DNA of 64,000 nt. Origin: Allobosea thiooxidans (GTDB taxonomy: Bacteria > Pseudomonadota > Alphaproteobacteria > Rhizobiales > Beijerinckiaceae). Position 1 is the stretch's first letter; every line of letters starts with the position of its first letter. Under the pieces are notes generated by a model. It made no database searches and was not told where the DNA came from. It saw only the letters and a program-made list of their open reading frames with translations. This document shows, piece by piece, positions 26,457-34,545 of the stretch. The translations under genes were made by a program, and so were the position numbers. The stretch lies in the NCBI RefSeq assembly GCF_900168195.1, contig NZ_FUYX01000006.1, positions 62,001 through 126,000 on the forward strand, in the 5' to 3' direction.

Positions 26457-27230
26457 TCAGTAGGTGGCGCGACCTCCCGAGAGATCGAAGATGCCGCCGG
26501 TCGAGAAGGAGCATTCGCCGGAGGCGAGCCAGAGCACCATCCGCGCAACCTCCTCGATCTCGACGAAGCGGCCCATCGGGATGCGCGAGAGAATGTAGGC
26601 CCGGCGCTCCGCGGTGATCTGCTTGGCCATCGCGGTCTCGGCGGCAGCCGGGGTCACGGCCGTGACGACGATGCCATCCCGCGCCGTTTCCTTGGCCATG
26701 CTCTTGGTCAGCGCGATCACCCCGGCCTTGGAGGCGGAATAGGCGCCGGCACGGGCCATTCCTTCCTTGCCCTGGATCGAGGCGATGTTGACGACATGCC
26801 CGCGCAGCGGATGGCCGCCGATGCCAGCGCGCGACCGCAGCTCCCGCATCCGGCCGATGACGGCGCGGCTGACGAGATAGGTGCCGAACAGGTTGACGCG
26901 CAGCACCGCTTCGAAATTCCGGGGGTCGGTCTCCCAGATCGGCTTCACCTCACCGAGGATGCCGGCATTGTTGACCAGGATGTCGATCCGGCCATGCTCC
27001 GCGAAGGCGGCCGCGGCGGCCGCCTCGACGAGGCCCGGCTCGGTGATGTCGACCCGCCGCCATGCGACACCGAGCTCGGCCACAGCCTCGGCGAGGCCAT
27101 CCGGATCGGCATCCCACAACTCCACCGCCGCGCCGGCATCGCGCAGCGCCCGGGCGATGCCCCGGCCGAGGCCGCCGGCCCCGCCGGTGACGATGGCCGT
27201 GCGCCCGGCCAGATCGTAGCGCGCGTCCAT
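26457..27230 (-). CDS. Short-chain dehydrogenase/reductase
   Basis: Classical SDR of 257 residues. Cofactor motif VTGGAGGLGRGIA (13-26), NNAG at 87-90, catalytic Ser151, Tyr164 and Lys168 (YSASK), and the C-terminal SFSTGGIFDLSGG. An aspartate after beta-2 (LWDAD, about 40) suggests NAD(H) preference. The substrate is unknown. Its start overlaps the stop of the upstream alpha/beta-barrel gene by one base, and ureD follows closely. It lies downstream of the doubled IclR operator, so it is probably controlled by the IclR gene on the other strand. Confidence 0.92.
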   Translation of the reverse strand: MDARYDLAGRTAIVTGGAGGLGRGIARALRDAGAAVELWDADPDGLAEAVAELGVAWRRVDITEPGLVEAAAAAAFAEHGRIDILVNNAGILGEVKPIWETDPRNFEAVLRVNLFGTYLVSRAVIGRMRELRSRAGIGGHPLRGHVVNIASIQGKEGMARAGAYSASKAGVIALTKSMAKETARDGIVVTAVTPAAAETAMAKQITAERRAYILSRIPMGRFVEIEEVARMVLWLASGECSFSTGGIFDLSGGRATY

Positions 27231-27928
27231 CAGCCGGCGCTCCAGGCGGTCTTTGTGCGCGTGATCTGATGGCGGTAGAGACCGAGCGAATACGGACCCT
27301 CGCCGCCGATGGCGTCGAGCGCTGCCGGCGCCAGTTCCTTGCGCGCCAGCGCGACGAAATCCGCCTCGTCGCCCCAGCCTTCGAGCAGCAGCACCCAGCG
27401 CGGCACGGCATTGGCAACGCCGCGCGCCTTCTGCTCGGCGGTGGCGACGCCGCTGGCCTCGGCATCGGCCATGAGCAGATGCACGCCGGCGACGCCGGGC
27501 TTCGCCAGCAGGTCCGGAATGAACTGGCGCAGCAGCGCATCGCGGTGGGCCCGCACCTGCCCTTCCGGCACATCGTAGCGCAGCGTCGCGATCAGCCCGC
27601 CCTGGGCCGGCCCCGTGCTGTGGACGACACGGCAGATCGAGCGAGCGACCGAGCGAAAATGCTTCACCGCACCCAGCGTCCAGGGCGTCGGCGTGTTGAC
27701 GCGAGCCGTGTAGTCCTGGCTCTTCAGCGTCTCGACGCTCAGCGCCTCGTAGAGGTTGAAGAACTCGAGATCGGCCTCGATCGCGACATAGCGCCGCCCG
27801 CGCAGGAAGCCGGGAATGCCGACCCGCTCCGGCATGTGCTCCTCGCCGTGCCAGGCATAGAAATCCTGCCGCCCTTCCGGCGCGATGTCATGCCAGATCG
27901 CGACCGCGCCTTCTCCCGCCAGACTCAT
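27230..27928 (-). CDS. Ferredoxin-fold alpha/beta-barrel protein (DUF4286-like)
   Basis: Protein of 232 residues apparently made of two similar dimeric alpha/beta-barrel units: DIAPEGRQDFYAWHGEEHMP in the first half and YDVPEGQVRAHRDALLRQFIP in the second. The W(H)xxEHMPER pattern is typical of EthD/DUF4286-like barrels that act on small organic substrates. No enzymatic residue can be assigned. It is the first gene of the minus-strand transcript leading into the SDR and urease genes, 60 bases from the IclR-type operator. Confidence 0.75.
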   Translation of the reverse strand: MSLAGEGAVAIWHDIAPEGRQDFYAWHGEEHMPERVGIPGFLRGRRYVAIEADLEFFNLYEALSVETLKSQDYTARVNTPTPWTLGAVKHFRSVARSICRVVHSTGPAQGGLIATLRYDVPEGQVRAHRDALLRQFIPDLLAKPGVAGVHLLMADAEASGVATAEQKARGVANAVPRWVLLLEGWGDEADFVALARKELAPAALDAIGGEGPYSLGLYRHQITRTKTAWSAG

Positions 27929-27987
27929 GCGCCCTCCCGGCCCTCGCCCGCGAGGCGCGTTGACTCGGCCCCGTGGCGCTCTTATAC

Positions 27988-28019
27988 GGAAATCAATTCC
28001 GAATTGGAAATCATTTCCA
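27988..28019. promoter_or_regulatory. Doubled IclR-type operator
   Basis: Two 13-mers in tandem, ggaaatcaattcc (27988-28000) and ggaaatcatttcc (28006-28018), with centres 18 bp apart. The second, extended by one base each side (28005-28019), fits the published E. coli IclR recognition sequence TGGAAATNATTTCCA exactly. The site lies between the divergent alpha/beta-barrel and iclR-family genes and ends 25 bases before the regulator's start. Confidence 0.75.
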
Positions 28020-28043
28020 GAAATAGAACGAGGGACGGAACGG

Positions 28044-28886
28044 TTGACGATCGCAGCGGTCGAGCGGGCGTTGAAACTGGTGGAGGCGCTGGCCGGCGAG
28101 CCGGACGGCGTCGATCTCAGCCTGCTCGCCGAGCGGCTCGAACTGCCCTTCAGCGCGACGCACCGGCTGCTGGCGACATTGGCCGAGCGTGGCTTCGTCG
28201 CGCAGGACCCGCATTCGGGCGCCTACGGCCTGACCCTGAAGCTCTCGCAGCTCGCCTTCCGGGATCTCGACAGCCGTGGCCTGCCGGACGCGGGCCAGAT
28301 CGTGCTCGACAGGCTGGCGGGAGCGACGCGGGAATATTGCCGGCTCGCCGTCGTCGAGGGCAGTGAGCTCGTCTGGATCGCGCGCTCGCAGGGCGCCACC
28401 GCCGGGCTGCGCTACGAGCCGCCGATGGGCGCCGGCCCCGTCCTGCACGCGACCGCCACCGGCAAGGCCTGGCTCGCCTCGCTGCCGGAGGCCGAAGCGC
28501 TGCGCATCGTCTTCGCACACGGTTTCGACGGCCGCGTCGGCCCCAATGCGCTCAAAGATGTCGATGCGTTGCGCGCCCATCTCGACGAGACGAGGCGGCG
28601 CGGGTTCGCCGAGGCGGTCGAGGAAGGCGAGATCGGCATCGTCGCGATGGCGACGACCTTCCGTGCCGGGCCCGACCCGGCCGCGCCGGTGGCCGGAACC
28701 CTGAGCGTCGCAGGCCCGCTGCCGCGCCTGCAAGCGGAGCGGCGCCCCGCCGTGGCGGAAGCGCTGAGCCGCGCCGCTACGGAAATGGCCGAGATCTGGC
28801 CGCTGCGGCGCCGGCAGATCCAGCCTTCGAAGGCCGCCCCGCAGGGCTTGGCGGGCGAAGTCCAGCAGACAGGAGCCACGGCATGA
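28044..28886 (+). CDS. IclR-family regulator with TTG start
   Basis: Protein of 280 residues. Winged helix at the N-terminus (LTIAAVERALKLVEALAGEP, SLLAERLELPFSATHRLLAT) and an IclR effector domain (YCRLAVVEGSELVWIARSQG, GPVLHATATGKAWLASLP). No ATG lies near the domain start; the TTG at 28044 follows AGGGACGGA and gives the natural N-terminus, whereas the ATG at 27885 would put the operator inside the gene. It overlaps the permease gene by ATGA and so is cotranscribed with the NitT/TauT-type importer it likely controls. Confidence 0.88.
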   Translation: MTIAAVERALKLVEALAGEPDGVDLSLLAERLELPFSATHRLLATLAERGFVAQDPHSGAYGLTLKLSQLAFRDLDSRGLPDAGQIVLDRLAGATREYCRLAVVEGSELVWIARSQGATAGLRYEPPMGAGPVLHATATGKAWLASLPEAEALRIVFAHGFDGRVGPNALKDVDALRAHLDETRRRGFAEAVEEGEIGIVAMATTFRAGPDPAAPVAGTLSVAGPLPRLQAERRPAVAEALSRAATEMAEIWPLRRRQIQPSKAAPQGLAGEVQQTGATA

Positions 28887-29695
28887 GCGACGGCGCCGCC
28901 ACACCCGCTCTCCCGGCGACCGCGGCCGAGCGGAACCGGTTGCGCGACTGGAGCTCGGCCATCGGCTGGCCGCTGATGAGCTTCGCCGTGCTGCTCGCGG
29001 CTTGGGAGTGGCTGATCCCTTTGGCGCGCATCCCCGAATACATCCTGCCCGTTCCGAGCGCCTTTTTCGAACGGCTCTGGACCGACCGGGTCGACATCTT
29101 CCGCCACACGCTGGTGACGGCGAACGAGATCGTGCTCGGCTTCCTGATGGCTGCGGTGATCTCGATCCCGCTCGGCTACGTCATCGTCTCGGTGAGGCTG
29201 CTGGAGAAGGCGATCTATCCGGTCATCGTCTTCTTCCAGCTAGTGCCGAAGATCGCGATCGCGCCGCTCTTCGTCGTCTGGTTCGGCTTCGGCCTGTTCC
29301 CGAAGGTGCTGCTGACCTTCCTGCTCTGCTTCTTCCCGACGCTGGTCGCCAGCATGACCGGCTTCCGCGCGCTGGACGAGCGCGTGCTCTACCTCACCCG
29401 CTCGATGGGCGCCTCCGCTTGGCAGACCTTCCGCTATGTGCGGGTGCCGGCGGCGCTGACCTACATCTTTTCCGGCCTCAAGGTCTCCGCGGTCTTCGCG
29501 GCGACCGGTGCCATCGTCGGCGAGTTCGTCGGCGCCAATGCGGGGCTCGGCTATCTCCTGCTACGCGGCACGAGCTTCCTCGACATGCCGCTGATCTTCG
29601 CCTGCCTCGTGGCGCTGAGCATCGTCGGCATCCTGTTCAGCTACATCGTCGACGGCCTCGAAGTCCTGCTGATGCCCTGGCAGCGCAAGGGTTGA
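28883..29695 (+). CDS. NitT/TauT-family ABC transporter permease
   Basis: Permease of 270 residues with about six hydrophobic segments, family of SsuC/TauC/NrtB and thiamine-precursor transporters. The EAA-type cytoplasmic loop is SMGASAWQTFRYVRVPAAL, and FVGANAGLGYLLLRG is the conserved C-terminal stretch. With the downstream binding protein and ATPase it forms a complete importer; the ligand is not evident. Confidence 0.93.
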   Translation: MSDGAATPALPATAAERNRLRDWSSAIGWPLMSFAVLLAAWEWLIPLARIPEYILPVPSAFFERLWTDRVDIFRHTLVTANEIVLGFLMAAVISIPLGYVIVSVRLLEKAIYPVIVFFQLVPKIAIAPLFVVWFGFGLFPKVLLTFLLCFFPTLVASMTGFRALDERVLYLTRSMGASAWQTFRYVRVPAALTYIFSGLKVSAVFAATGAIVGEFVGANAGLGYLLLRGTSFLDMPLIFACLVALSIVGILFSYIVDGLEVLLMPWQRKG

Positions 29696-29747
29696 CCCGA
29701 CCACCACAGCCAAAAGCCGGACGAACCGGATCAAGGGAGGAATTCAG

Positions 29748-30740
29748 ATGAACAGACGCATGCTGATTACCGCCGTCGCGGCCCTCGCCCTCAGCGCCTC
29801 CGGCGCCCTGGCGCAAGGTGCCGGCACGCCGATGAAGATCACGCTCAACTTCCTCGCCGCCGCGCCCAATGCCGGCTTCATGCTGGCCAAGCAGATGGGA
29901 CTCTACGAGAAGGCCGGGATCAACCTGACGATCGAGGAAGGCAAGGGCTCCGGCACCACCGCGCAGATGGTGGCCACCGGCCAGACCGATATCGGCTTCG
30001 CCGACGCCCCGGCCGCGATGCAGCTGCGCACCAAGGGCGCGCCGGTGAAGATCATCGCGCCGGTGCTGCAGACCAACGGCTTCGCCATCATCGCGCTGGA
30101 GGAATCCGGCATCGCCTCGCCCAAGGACCTCGTCGGCAAGAAGGTCGCGGTCCAGCCCGGCACGGCGCAGACCACGCTGCTCGACGCCATCCTCGCCAGC
30201 AACCAGATCGACAAGGGCAAGGTCGACATCATCAACATCGACCCCGGCGCCTTCGTCGGGGCGCTGCTGGAAAAGAAGGTCGATGCCATCCTCGGCGGCG
30301 CCGACTTCCATTCGATCCAGATCCGCGAACGCGGCTTCAAGGTGCGCGACCTGCTCTATCGCGATGTCGGCGTGCCGACGGTGGGCCTGTCGATCATCGC
30401 CCGCGACGACCGGATCAAGGCCGATGCCGACCTCTACAAGAAGTTCGTCGAGGCGAGCCTGCAGGGCTGGGATGCAGCCCGCAAGAACCCGGACGCCGCC
30501 GCCGATGCCGTGGTCGCGCAGTTTCCCTCGGTGAAGAAGGCGCAGGTGCTGGCCCAGTTCGAGGTGGTCAACAAGCTGCTCTGCGCGCCGGGGGCGACGT
30601 CGCTCGGCAAGGTGCCGGAAGCGAACTGGAGCAAGAGCTTCGAGCTCCTGACCCAGTATCTCGGCCTGCCCAAGGACAAGCCGATCAGCGACTACTACAC
30701 GGTGGAGCTGCTGCCCGCCTCGGCGCCGGCCTGTCCCTGA
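29748..30740 (+). CDS. NitT/TauT (THI5/NMT1-like) ABC substrate-binding protein
   Basis: Periplasmic protein of 330 residues with a Sec signal (MLITAVAALALSASGALAQG). The NMT1/THI5-like fold is seen from LNFLAAAPNAGFMLAKQMGL through EEGKGSGTTAQMVATGQTD and IGFADAPAAMQL to KKVAVQPGTAQTTLLDA. Members bind sulfonates, nitrate, pyrimidine precursors or aromatic acids, so the fold does not fix the ligand. GGGAGG precedes the ATG. Confidence 0.92.
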   Translation: MNRRMLITAVAALALSASGALAQGAGTPMKITLNFLAAAPNAGFMLAKQMGLYEKAGINLTIEEGKGSGTTAQMVATGQTDIGFADAPAAMQLRTKGAPVKIIAPVLQTNGFAIIALEESGIASPKDLVGKKVAVQPGTAQTTLLDAILASNQIDKGKVDIINIDPGAFVGALLEKKVDAILGGADFHSIQIRERGFKVRDLLYRDVGVPTVGLSIIARDDRIKADADLYKKFVEASLQGWDAARKNPDAAADAVVAQFPSVKKAQVLAQFEVVNKLLCAPGATSLGKVPEANWSKSFELLTQYLGLPKDKPISDYYTVELLPASAPACP

Positions 30741-30755
30741 CCCCGACAACCGCGG

Positions 30756-30789
30756 TCATCCCGGGCGACCGCAGGTCGATCCGGGATGA
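30756..30789. repeat. Intergenic inverted repeat
   Basis: Arms tcatcccgg (30756-30764) and ccgggatga (30781-30789) form a 9-bp hairpin between the binding-protein and ATPase genes of one operon. No T-tract follows. It resembles short palindromic repeats elsewhere in the window but is of a different sequence family. Confidence 0.55.
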
Positions 30790-30810
30790 TCCGAGACTGG
30801 ACTGAATGCC

Positions 30811-31593
30811 GTGACAGCCGCAGCCGCCCACGCCGCAGCCTCGATCGAGGGGCGCCGCCTCATCAAGACCTTCGGCAGCTTCACCGCCGTCGACGGGCTG
30901 ACGCTGAACATCCGCAGCGGCGAATTCGTCAGCCTGATCGGCCCGTCCGGCTGCGGCAAGAGCACGTTCATGCTGATGGCGGCGGGGCTGATCCCGATCA
31001 GCCAGGGCGAACTGCTGGTCAACGGCAAGCAGCTGACCTCCCCGCTCACCGATATCGGCATCGTCTTCCAGGACCATCTGCTGCTCGAGTTCCGGACGGC
31101 GATGGAGAACGTGCTGCTGCAGGCGGAAATCCGCGGCCTGCCGCTCGAGCCGGCGCGCGAGCGGGCGCTCGAGCTCTTCGCCAAGCTCGGCATCTCGCAT
31201 GCCGCCGACCGCTACCCGAAGCAACTCTCCGGCGGCATGCGCCAGCGCGTCTCGATCGCCCGCGCGCTGATCCACAACCCGGCCGTGCTGATGATGGACG
31301 AGCCCTTCGGCGCACTCGACGCCATCACCCGCACCCAGATCCGGCACGATCTCGAACTGCTCTGGATGGAGCAGGCCAAGACCGTCGTCTTCATCACCCA
31401 TTCGATCGAGGAGGCGATCGGGCTTTCCGACCGCGTGCTGGTTATGTCGCCGACGCCCGGCCGGATCGTCGACGAGATCGCGATCGAACTGCCGCGCCCG
31501 CGCCCGGCCCATCTCGGCGATTATCCGAGCTTCAACCACTATGCCGACCGCATCCACGACGCCTTCCGGCGCTTCGGCGTGATCCGCTACTGA
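30811..31593 (+). CDS. NitT/TauT-family ABC transporter ATP-binding protein
   Basis: ATPase of 260 residues. Walker A GPSGCGKST at about 44-52, Q-loop IGIVFQDHLLLEF, signature LSGGMRQRVSIARALI, Walker B VLMMDEPFGALDA and switch histidine FITHSIEEAI, as in SsuB/TauB-type proteins. It begins with GTG at 30811. It completes the importer encoded from 28883. Confidence 0.94.
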   Translation: MTAAAAHAAASIEGRRLIKTFGSFTAVDGLTLNIRSGEFVSLIGPSGCGKSTFMLMAAGLIPISQGELLVNGKQLTSPLTDIGIVFQDHLLLEFRTAMENVLLQAEIRGLPLEPARERALELFAKLGISHAADRYPKQLSGGMRQRVSIARALIHNPAVLMMDEPFGALDAITRTQIRHDLELLWMEQAKTVVFITHSIEEAIGLSDRVLVMSPTPGRIVDEIAIELPRPRPAHLGDYPSFNHYADRIHDAFRRFGVIRY

Positions 31594-31602
31594 GCGGCGG
31601 CG

Positions 31603-31645
31603 CGCCTCCTGAACAAGGAGGCGGCAGGACCTGCCCGTTTTCCGG
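31603..31645. terminator. Possible bidirectional termination hairpins
   Basis: Between convergent genes there is an 8-bp hairpin cgcctcct-N5-aggaggcg (31603-31623), then a compact palindrome ggcagg-a-cctgcc followed by a short gtttt run. Weak by standard criteria, but it sits exactly where both converging transcripts need to end. Confidence 0.35.
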
Positions 31646-31659
31646 TCAGCGCGGCGCGC

Positions 31660-32658
31660 TCACCGGAACAGTTCGGGATAGGCGAACAGGCCGGGCAGCC
31701 CGCCGGTGTGCCAGAAGACGACCGTCTCGCCGTGCGGAATCCGGCCGGCGCAGAGCAGAGCGATGAGACCGGCCATCGCCTTGCCGGTATAGACCGGGTC
31801 GAGCAGGATGCCTTCGGTCCGAGCCAGGGTCTCCACCGCCTCCTGCATCGCCGCGGTCGGCTGGCCATAGCCGGGACCGATCTGGGAATCGTCGATATCG
31901 ATCTTGGGTAGGGCCGCGTCGGTGCGGCCGGTCAGCACCGCGACCTCCGCGACCAGGCCCGAGACCAGCGCATGCGCCGATTCCTGCGCCCGAGAGACGC
32001 TGATGCCGTGCACCTGGCAGGACAGGCCGGCCTCCGCCACGCCGGCTGCGATGCCGGCGTGGGTGCCGCCGCTTCCCGTCGGCAGGACGATGTGGTCGAT
32101 CCGGCGACCAACGGCCCGCGCCTGCTCCGCCAGCTCGAGGACGGCGTCGCGATAGGCGAGGCTCCCGAGCGCGTTCGAGCCGCCGACCGGAATGAAATAG
32201 GGCCGGCGCCCCTGCGCCTTCAGCCGCTCCAGGGTCCGCTCCGCTGCTGCGGCGGCGTCCTCATCCGGCGCGAGCACCTGCAGTTCGGCCCCGAAGATCC
32301 GGTCGAGCAGCACGTTGCCGTTGCTGCGATAGGGTTCCTCGCGTCCCCTGACCGTGTCGGCCAGCACCAGCACGCAGGCGAGGCCGCTGCGCGCCGCCGC
32401 AGCCGCCGTCTGCCGCGCATGGTTGGACTGGATGGCGCCCATGGTGACGAGGACATCGGCGCCCTGCGCCACCGCGTCGGCGACGAGATATTCGAGCTTG
32501 CGCACCTTGTTGCCGCCGCCGGCGAAACCGGTGCAGTCATCGCGCTTGATCCAGATCGAGGAGGCCTCGTCGCCCCGTCCGAAATGTGCGGAGAACCGGG
32601 GCAGCCGCTCGAACGGCGTCGGCAGCTGTGCCAGCCGGCTCTTGTCACGTCGAATCAT
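31660..32658 (-). CDS. D-cysteine desulfhydrase / ACC deaminase family PLP enzyme
   Basis: Fold-type II PLP enzyme of 332 residues. The PLP lysine is Lys51 in GFAGGGNKVRKLEYL, followed by TMGAIQSNHARQTAAAAA, IPVGGSNALGSLAYRDAV and LPTGSGGTHAGIAAG, all conserved in D-cysteine desulfhydrase and 1-aminocyclopropane-1-carboxylate deaminase. The motif set does not settle which reaction; D-cysteine desulfhydrase or a broader D-amino-acid lyase is more likely. The ATG at 32658 (GGGAGG about 12 bases upstream) is used because the longer frame is antisense to the flavin reductase region. A flavin reductase gene lies 148 bases upstream on the same strand. Confidence 0.85.
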   Translation of the reverse strand: MIRRDKSRLAQLPTPFERLPRFSAHFGRGDEASSIWIKRDDCTGFAGGGNKVRKLEYLVADAVAQGADVLVTMGAIQSNHARQTAAAAARSGLACVLVLADTVRGREEPYRSNGNVLLDRIFGAELQVLAPDEDAAAAAERTLERLKAQGRRPYFIPVGGSNALGSLAYRDAVLELAEQARAVGRRIDHIVLPTGSGGTHAGIAAGVAEAGLSCQVHGISVSRAQESAHALVSGLVAEVAVLTGRTDAALPKIDIDDSQIGPGYGQPTAAMQEAVETLARTEGILLDPVYTGKAMAGLIALLCAGRIPHGETVVFWHTGGLPGLFAYPELFR

Positions 32659-32806
32659 TCTAGGCGGCTCCTCCCGCGGACATTGCGGCCATCTGACACC
32701 GAACCGGCGCGGAGGCGACACCGGCGAGAACGCATGCCCTCCGTGCGTGCGGCGCAGCGAGCGCGGACCGTGGCCGCAGGCGTTGCAGAGAGCTCGTTCG
32801 AGGGAA

Positions 32807-33535
32807 TCAGACGGAGCGCAGGCCGAGCGCGATGCGGGCTTCCTCGGCCATCCAGCCCAGCCGCTCGTAGTCGCCGCGCCAGTAGAGGAGGGCCGCGTCG
32901 TTGGGGCCGAGCCTGATCTCGCGCACCCGGCCGATGACGATGGCGTGCGAATGGCGCTCGATGAGCTCTTCCAGCTCGCAATCCAGGGCGGCGAGCGCGC
33001 CTTCGAGCAGGGGGACACCGGAGCGGCCTTCGCTCCACCGCGCCTCGACATAGCGAGCCGGGCCCTTCGCGCCACCGCGGCCGGCGAAGCGATCGGCGAT
33101 CTCCTTCTGCGCGGCGGAGAGGAAGTTCACGCCGAAGCTGCGGTGGCGCCTGAGCACCGGAAAGACGGAGGAGGCCAGATTGAGCCCGAACATCACGGCC
33201 GGCGGCTCGGCCGAAAGCGAGGACAGCGAGGTCACGGTCAGACCGGTGCGGTCGTCGCCACGCCCGGTCGTGATGACGCAGACGCCGCCGGCGAGATGAC
33301 GCAGCGCCGACTTGAACGCGCCCGCGCCGTCCGTGCCAGCCGATGCGGCGCTCGCAGGCGACCGGAGGGTCGATTGAGCGGCCGAGGAAGCGGGCGAGAC
33401 GGTCGCCATGGAAACCTCTGAACGGGGCTGCGGATCGGACACCCCGACCGCAGGCGCCGGAGCTGCCATCGGATGATCGCGACGGGCCGGCAGGGGGATG
33501 ATGCGGTTACCGCCGGCAGTATCGGCGCGAAACAT
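32807..33535 (-). CDS. Flavin reductase family (DIM6/NTAB) protein
   Basis: Protein of 242 residues. The split-barrel flavin reductase domain starts near 73 (FKSALRHLAGGVCVITTGRG, TGLTVTSLSSLSAEPPAVMF, FGVNFLSAAQKEIADRFAG). The first 70 residues are Ala/Ser/Pro-rich and outside the domain; AGGAGG five bases before the ATG at 33535 supports the long form, and in-frame ATGs at 33469 and 33409 are alternatives. Such enzymes reduce FMN or FAD for two-component monooxygenases. No monooxygenase is adjacent; an LLM flavin oxidoreductase is encoded 15 kb away. Confidence 0.87.
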   Translation of the reverse strand: MFRADTAGGNRIIPLPARRDHPMAAPAPAVGVSDPQPRSEVSMATVSPASSAAQSTLRSPASAASAGTDGAGAFKSALRHLAGGVCVITTGRGDDRTGLTVTSLSSLSAEPPAVMFGLNLASSVFPVLRRHRSFGVNFLSAAQKEIADRFAGRGGAKGPARYVEARWSEGRSGVPLLEGALAALDCELEELIERHSHAIVIGRVREIRLGPNDAALLYWRGDYERLGWMAEEARIALGLRSV

Positions 33536-33648
33536 GCGTCCTCCTTCGCCGATGGCGCTGTTGCGGGGAAAATGAATCCGGAAGGAAGCGGTCAGGCGTG
33601 CAGCGGCGCCGATGCCGCAATCCTTTCAATGGAAGCGCCCGGCGTCAA

Positions 33649-33663
33649 TGAAAGCGCTTTTCA
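33649..33663. promoter_or_regulatory. LacI/GalR-type operator-like palindrome
   Basis: The sequence tgaaagcgcttttca is a near-perfect palindrome with the central CG typical of LacI/GalR operators. It lies about 115 bases upstream of the flavin reductase start, in a 257-base gap that has no gene. No lacI-type gene is adjacent; the nearest is at 43.3 kb. Confidence 0.4.
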
Positions 33664-33792
33664 AATGCGTTCGGCTTAGGAGGTCGAACAGGGCGTTGAT
33701 CCCGAGCTGTTGGAAGAATTTCCCTCGGCCCTGCCTATCGGCCGACCAAGGCGATGCACGCCTCGCACATCGAACGGCGCAGGCAGGCGCGC

Positions 33793-34545
33793 TCAGAGCC
33801 GCATGCCGCCATCGACGGCGATCTCGGCGCCGTTGATGTAGCTCCCCTCCGGCAAGCAGATCAGCAAGGCCAGCCCCGCACAATCCTCGGGCTTGCCGAG
33901 CCTGCCGAGCGGGATGCGGGCGCGTACCTGCTCCTCCCGCTCCGGCTGGGCCAGCACTGCGCGGTTGCGATCGGTCAGGACGGCGCCCGGCTTGAGGATG
34001 TTGAAGGTGACGTCCGGCGCCTGGGTGGTGCGCGCGAGGTTCAGGATCATGTTGGTCTGCGCGATCTTGGTGGCCGCGTAGTAGAAATGCGTCGGATTGG
34101 GGCGGGTCTCCTGCACACTGCCGATCGCGATCACCCGGCCGAAGCCGCGCGCCAGCATGCCCGGCAGGAAGGCCTGCAGCAGCCGCAGCGTGGCGTGGAG
34201 ATTGATCTCGGTCTGAGCGGCCATCGCGGACTCGGAGACCGCATCCCAGGTCTCGAGCGTTTCGACGGAAGCGCAGAGCACGAGGATGTCGGGCTCCGCA
34301 CCGCTCCCTTTCAGCTCGGCTGCCATGGCGGACGGAGCCGAGGCCTCGGCGAGATCGGCGATCAAGCTCGACGCAGCGAGGCCTCGCGCCCGCAGATCGG
34401 CGGATGCCGCGGTCGCGGCCGCAGCGTCCCGATCATGGATGATCGCATGCGCGCCGGCCTCGGCGAGGCGCGTCGCGATCGCCAGTCCGATGCCGCGCGC
34501 CGCGCCGGTAATGAGCGCGACACGCCCCGAGAGCGACCGCGCCAT
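33793..34545 (-). CDS. Short-chain dehydrogenase/reductase of the acid-sugar cluster
   Basis: Classical SDR of 250 residues: LITGAARGIGLAIA at 11-24, Ser143 (IAIGSVQ), Tyr156 and Lys160 (YYAATK), C-terminal YINGAEIAVDGG. The usual NNAG is replaced by LCASVE at 90-95, a deviation also seen in some sugar dehydrogenases. Its start meets the stop of the upstream binding-protein gene at 34545. It probably oxidises or reduces an intermediate of the acid sugar imported by the adjacent system. Confidence 0.9.
   Translation of the reverse strand: MARSLSGRVALITGAARGIGLAIATRLAEAGAHAIIHDRDAAAATAASADLRARGLAASSLIADLAEASAPSAMAAELKGSGAEPDILVLCASVETLETWDAVSESAMAAQTEINLHATLRLLQAFLPGMLARGFGRVIAIGSVQETRPNPTHFYYAATKIAQTNMILNLARTTQAPDVTFNILKPGAVLTDRNRAVLAQPEREEQVRARIPLGRLGKPEDCAGLALLICLPEGSYINGAEIAVDGGMRL

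Noticed and set aside
29748..30740. Thiamine (TPP) riboswitch for the THI5-like importer
   Set aside because: The name of the fold suggested it, but the gap before the gene is 52 bases, too short, and the operon starts at the iclR gene without a TPP-type leader.
31660..32658. Firm call as ACC deaminase (acdS)
   Set aside because: The motifs are shared by D-cysteine desulfhydrases, and the residues that separate the two activities cannot be settled by eye.
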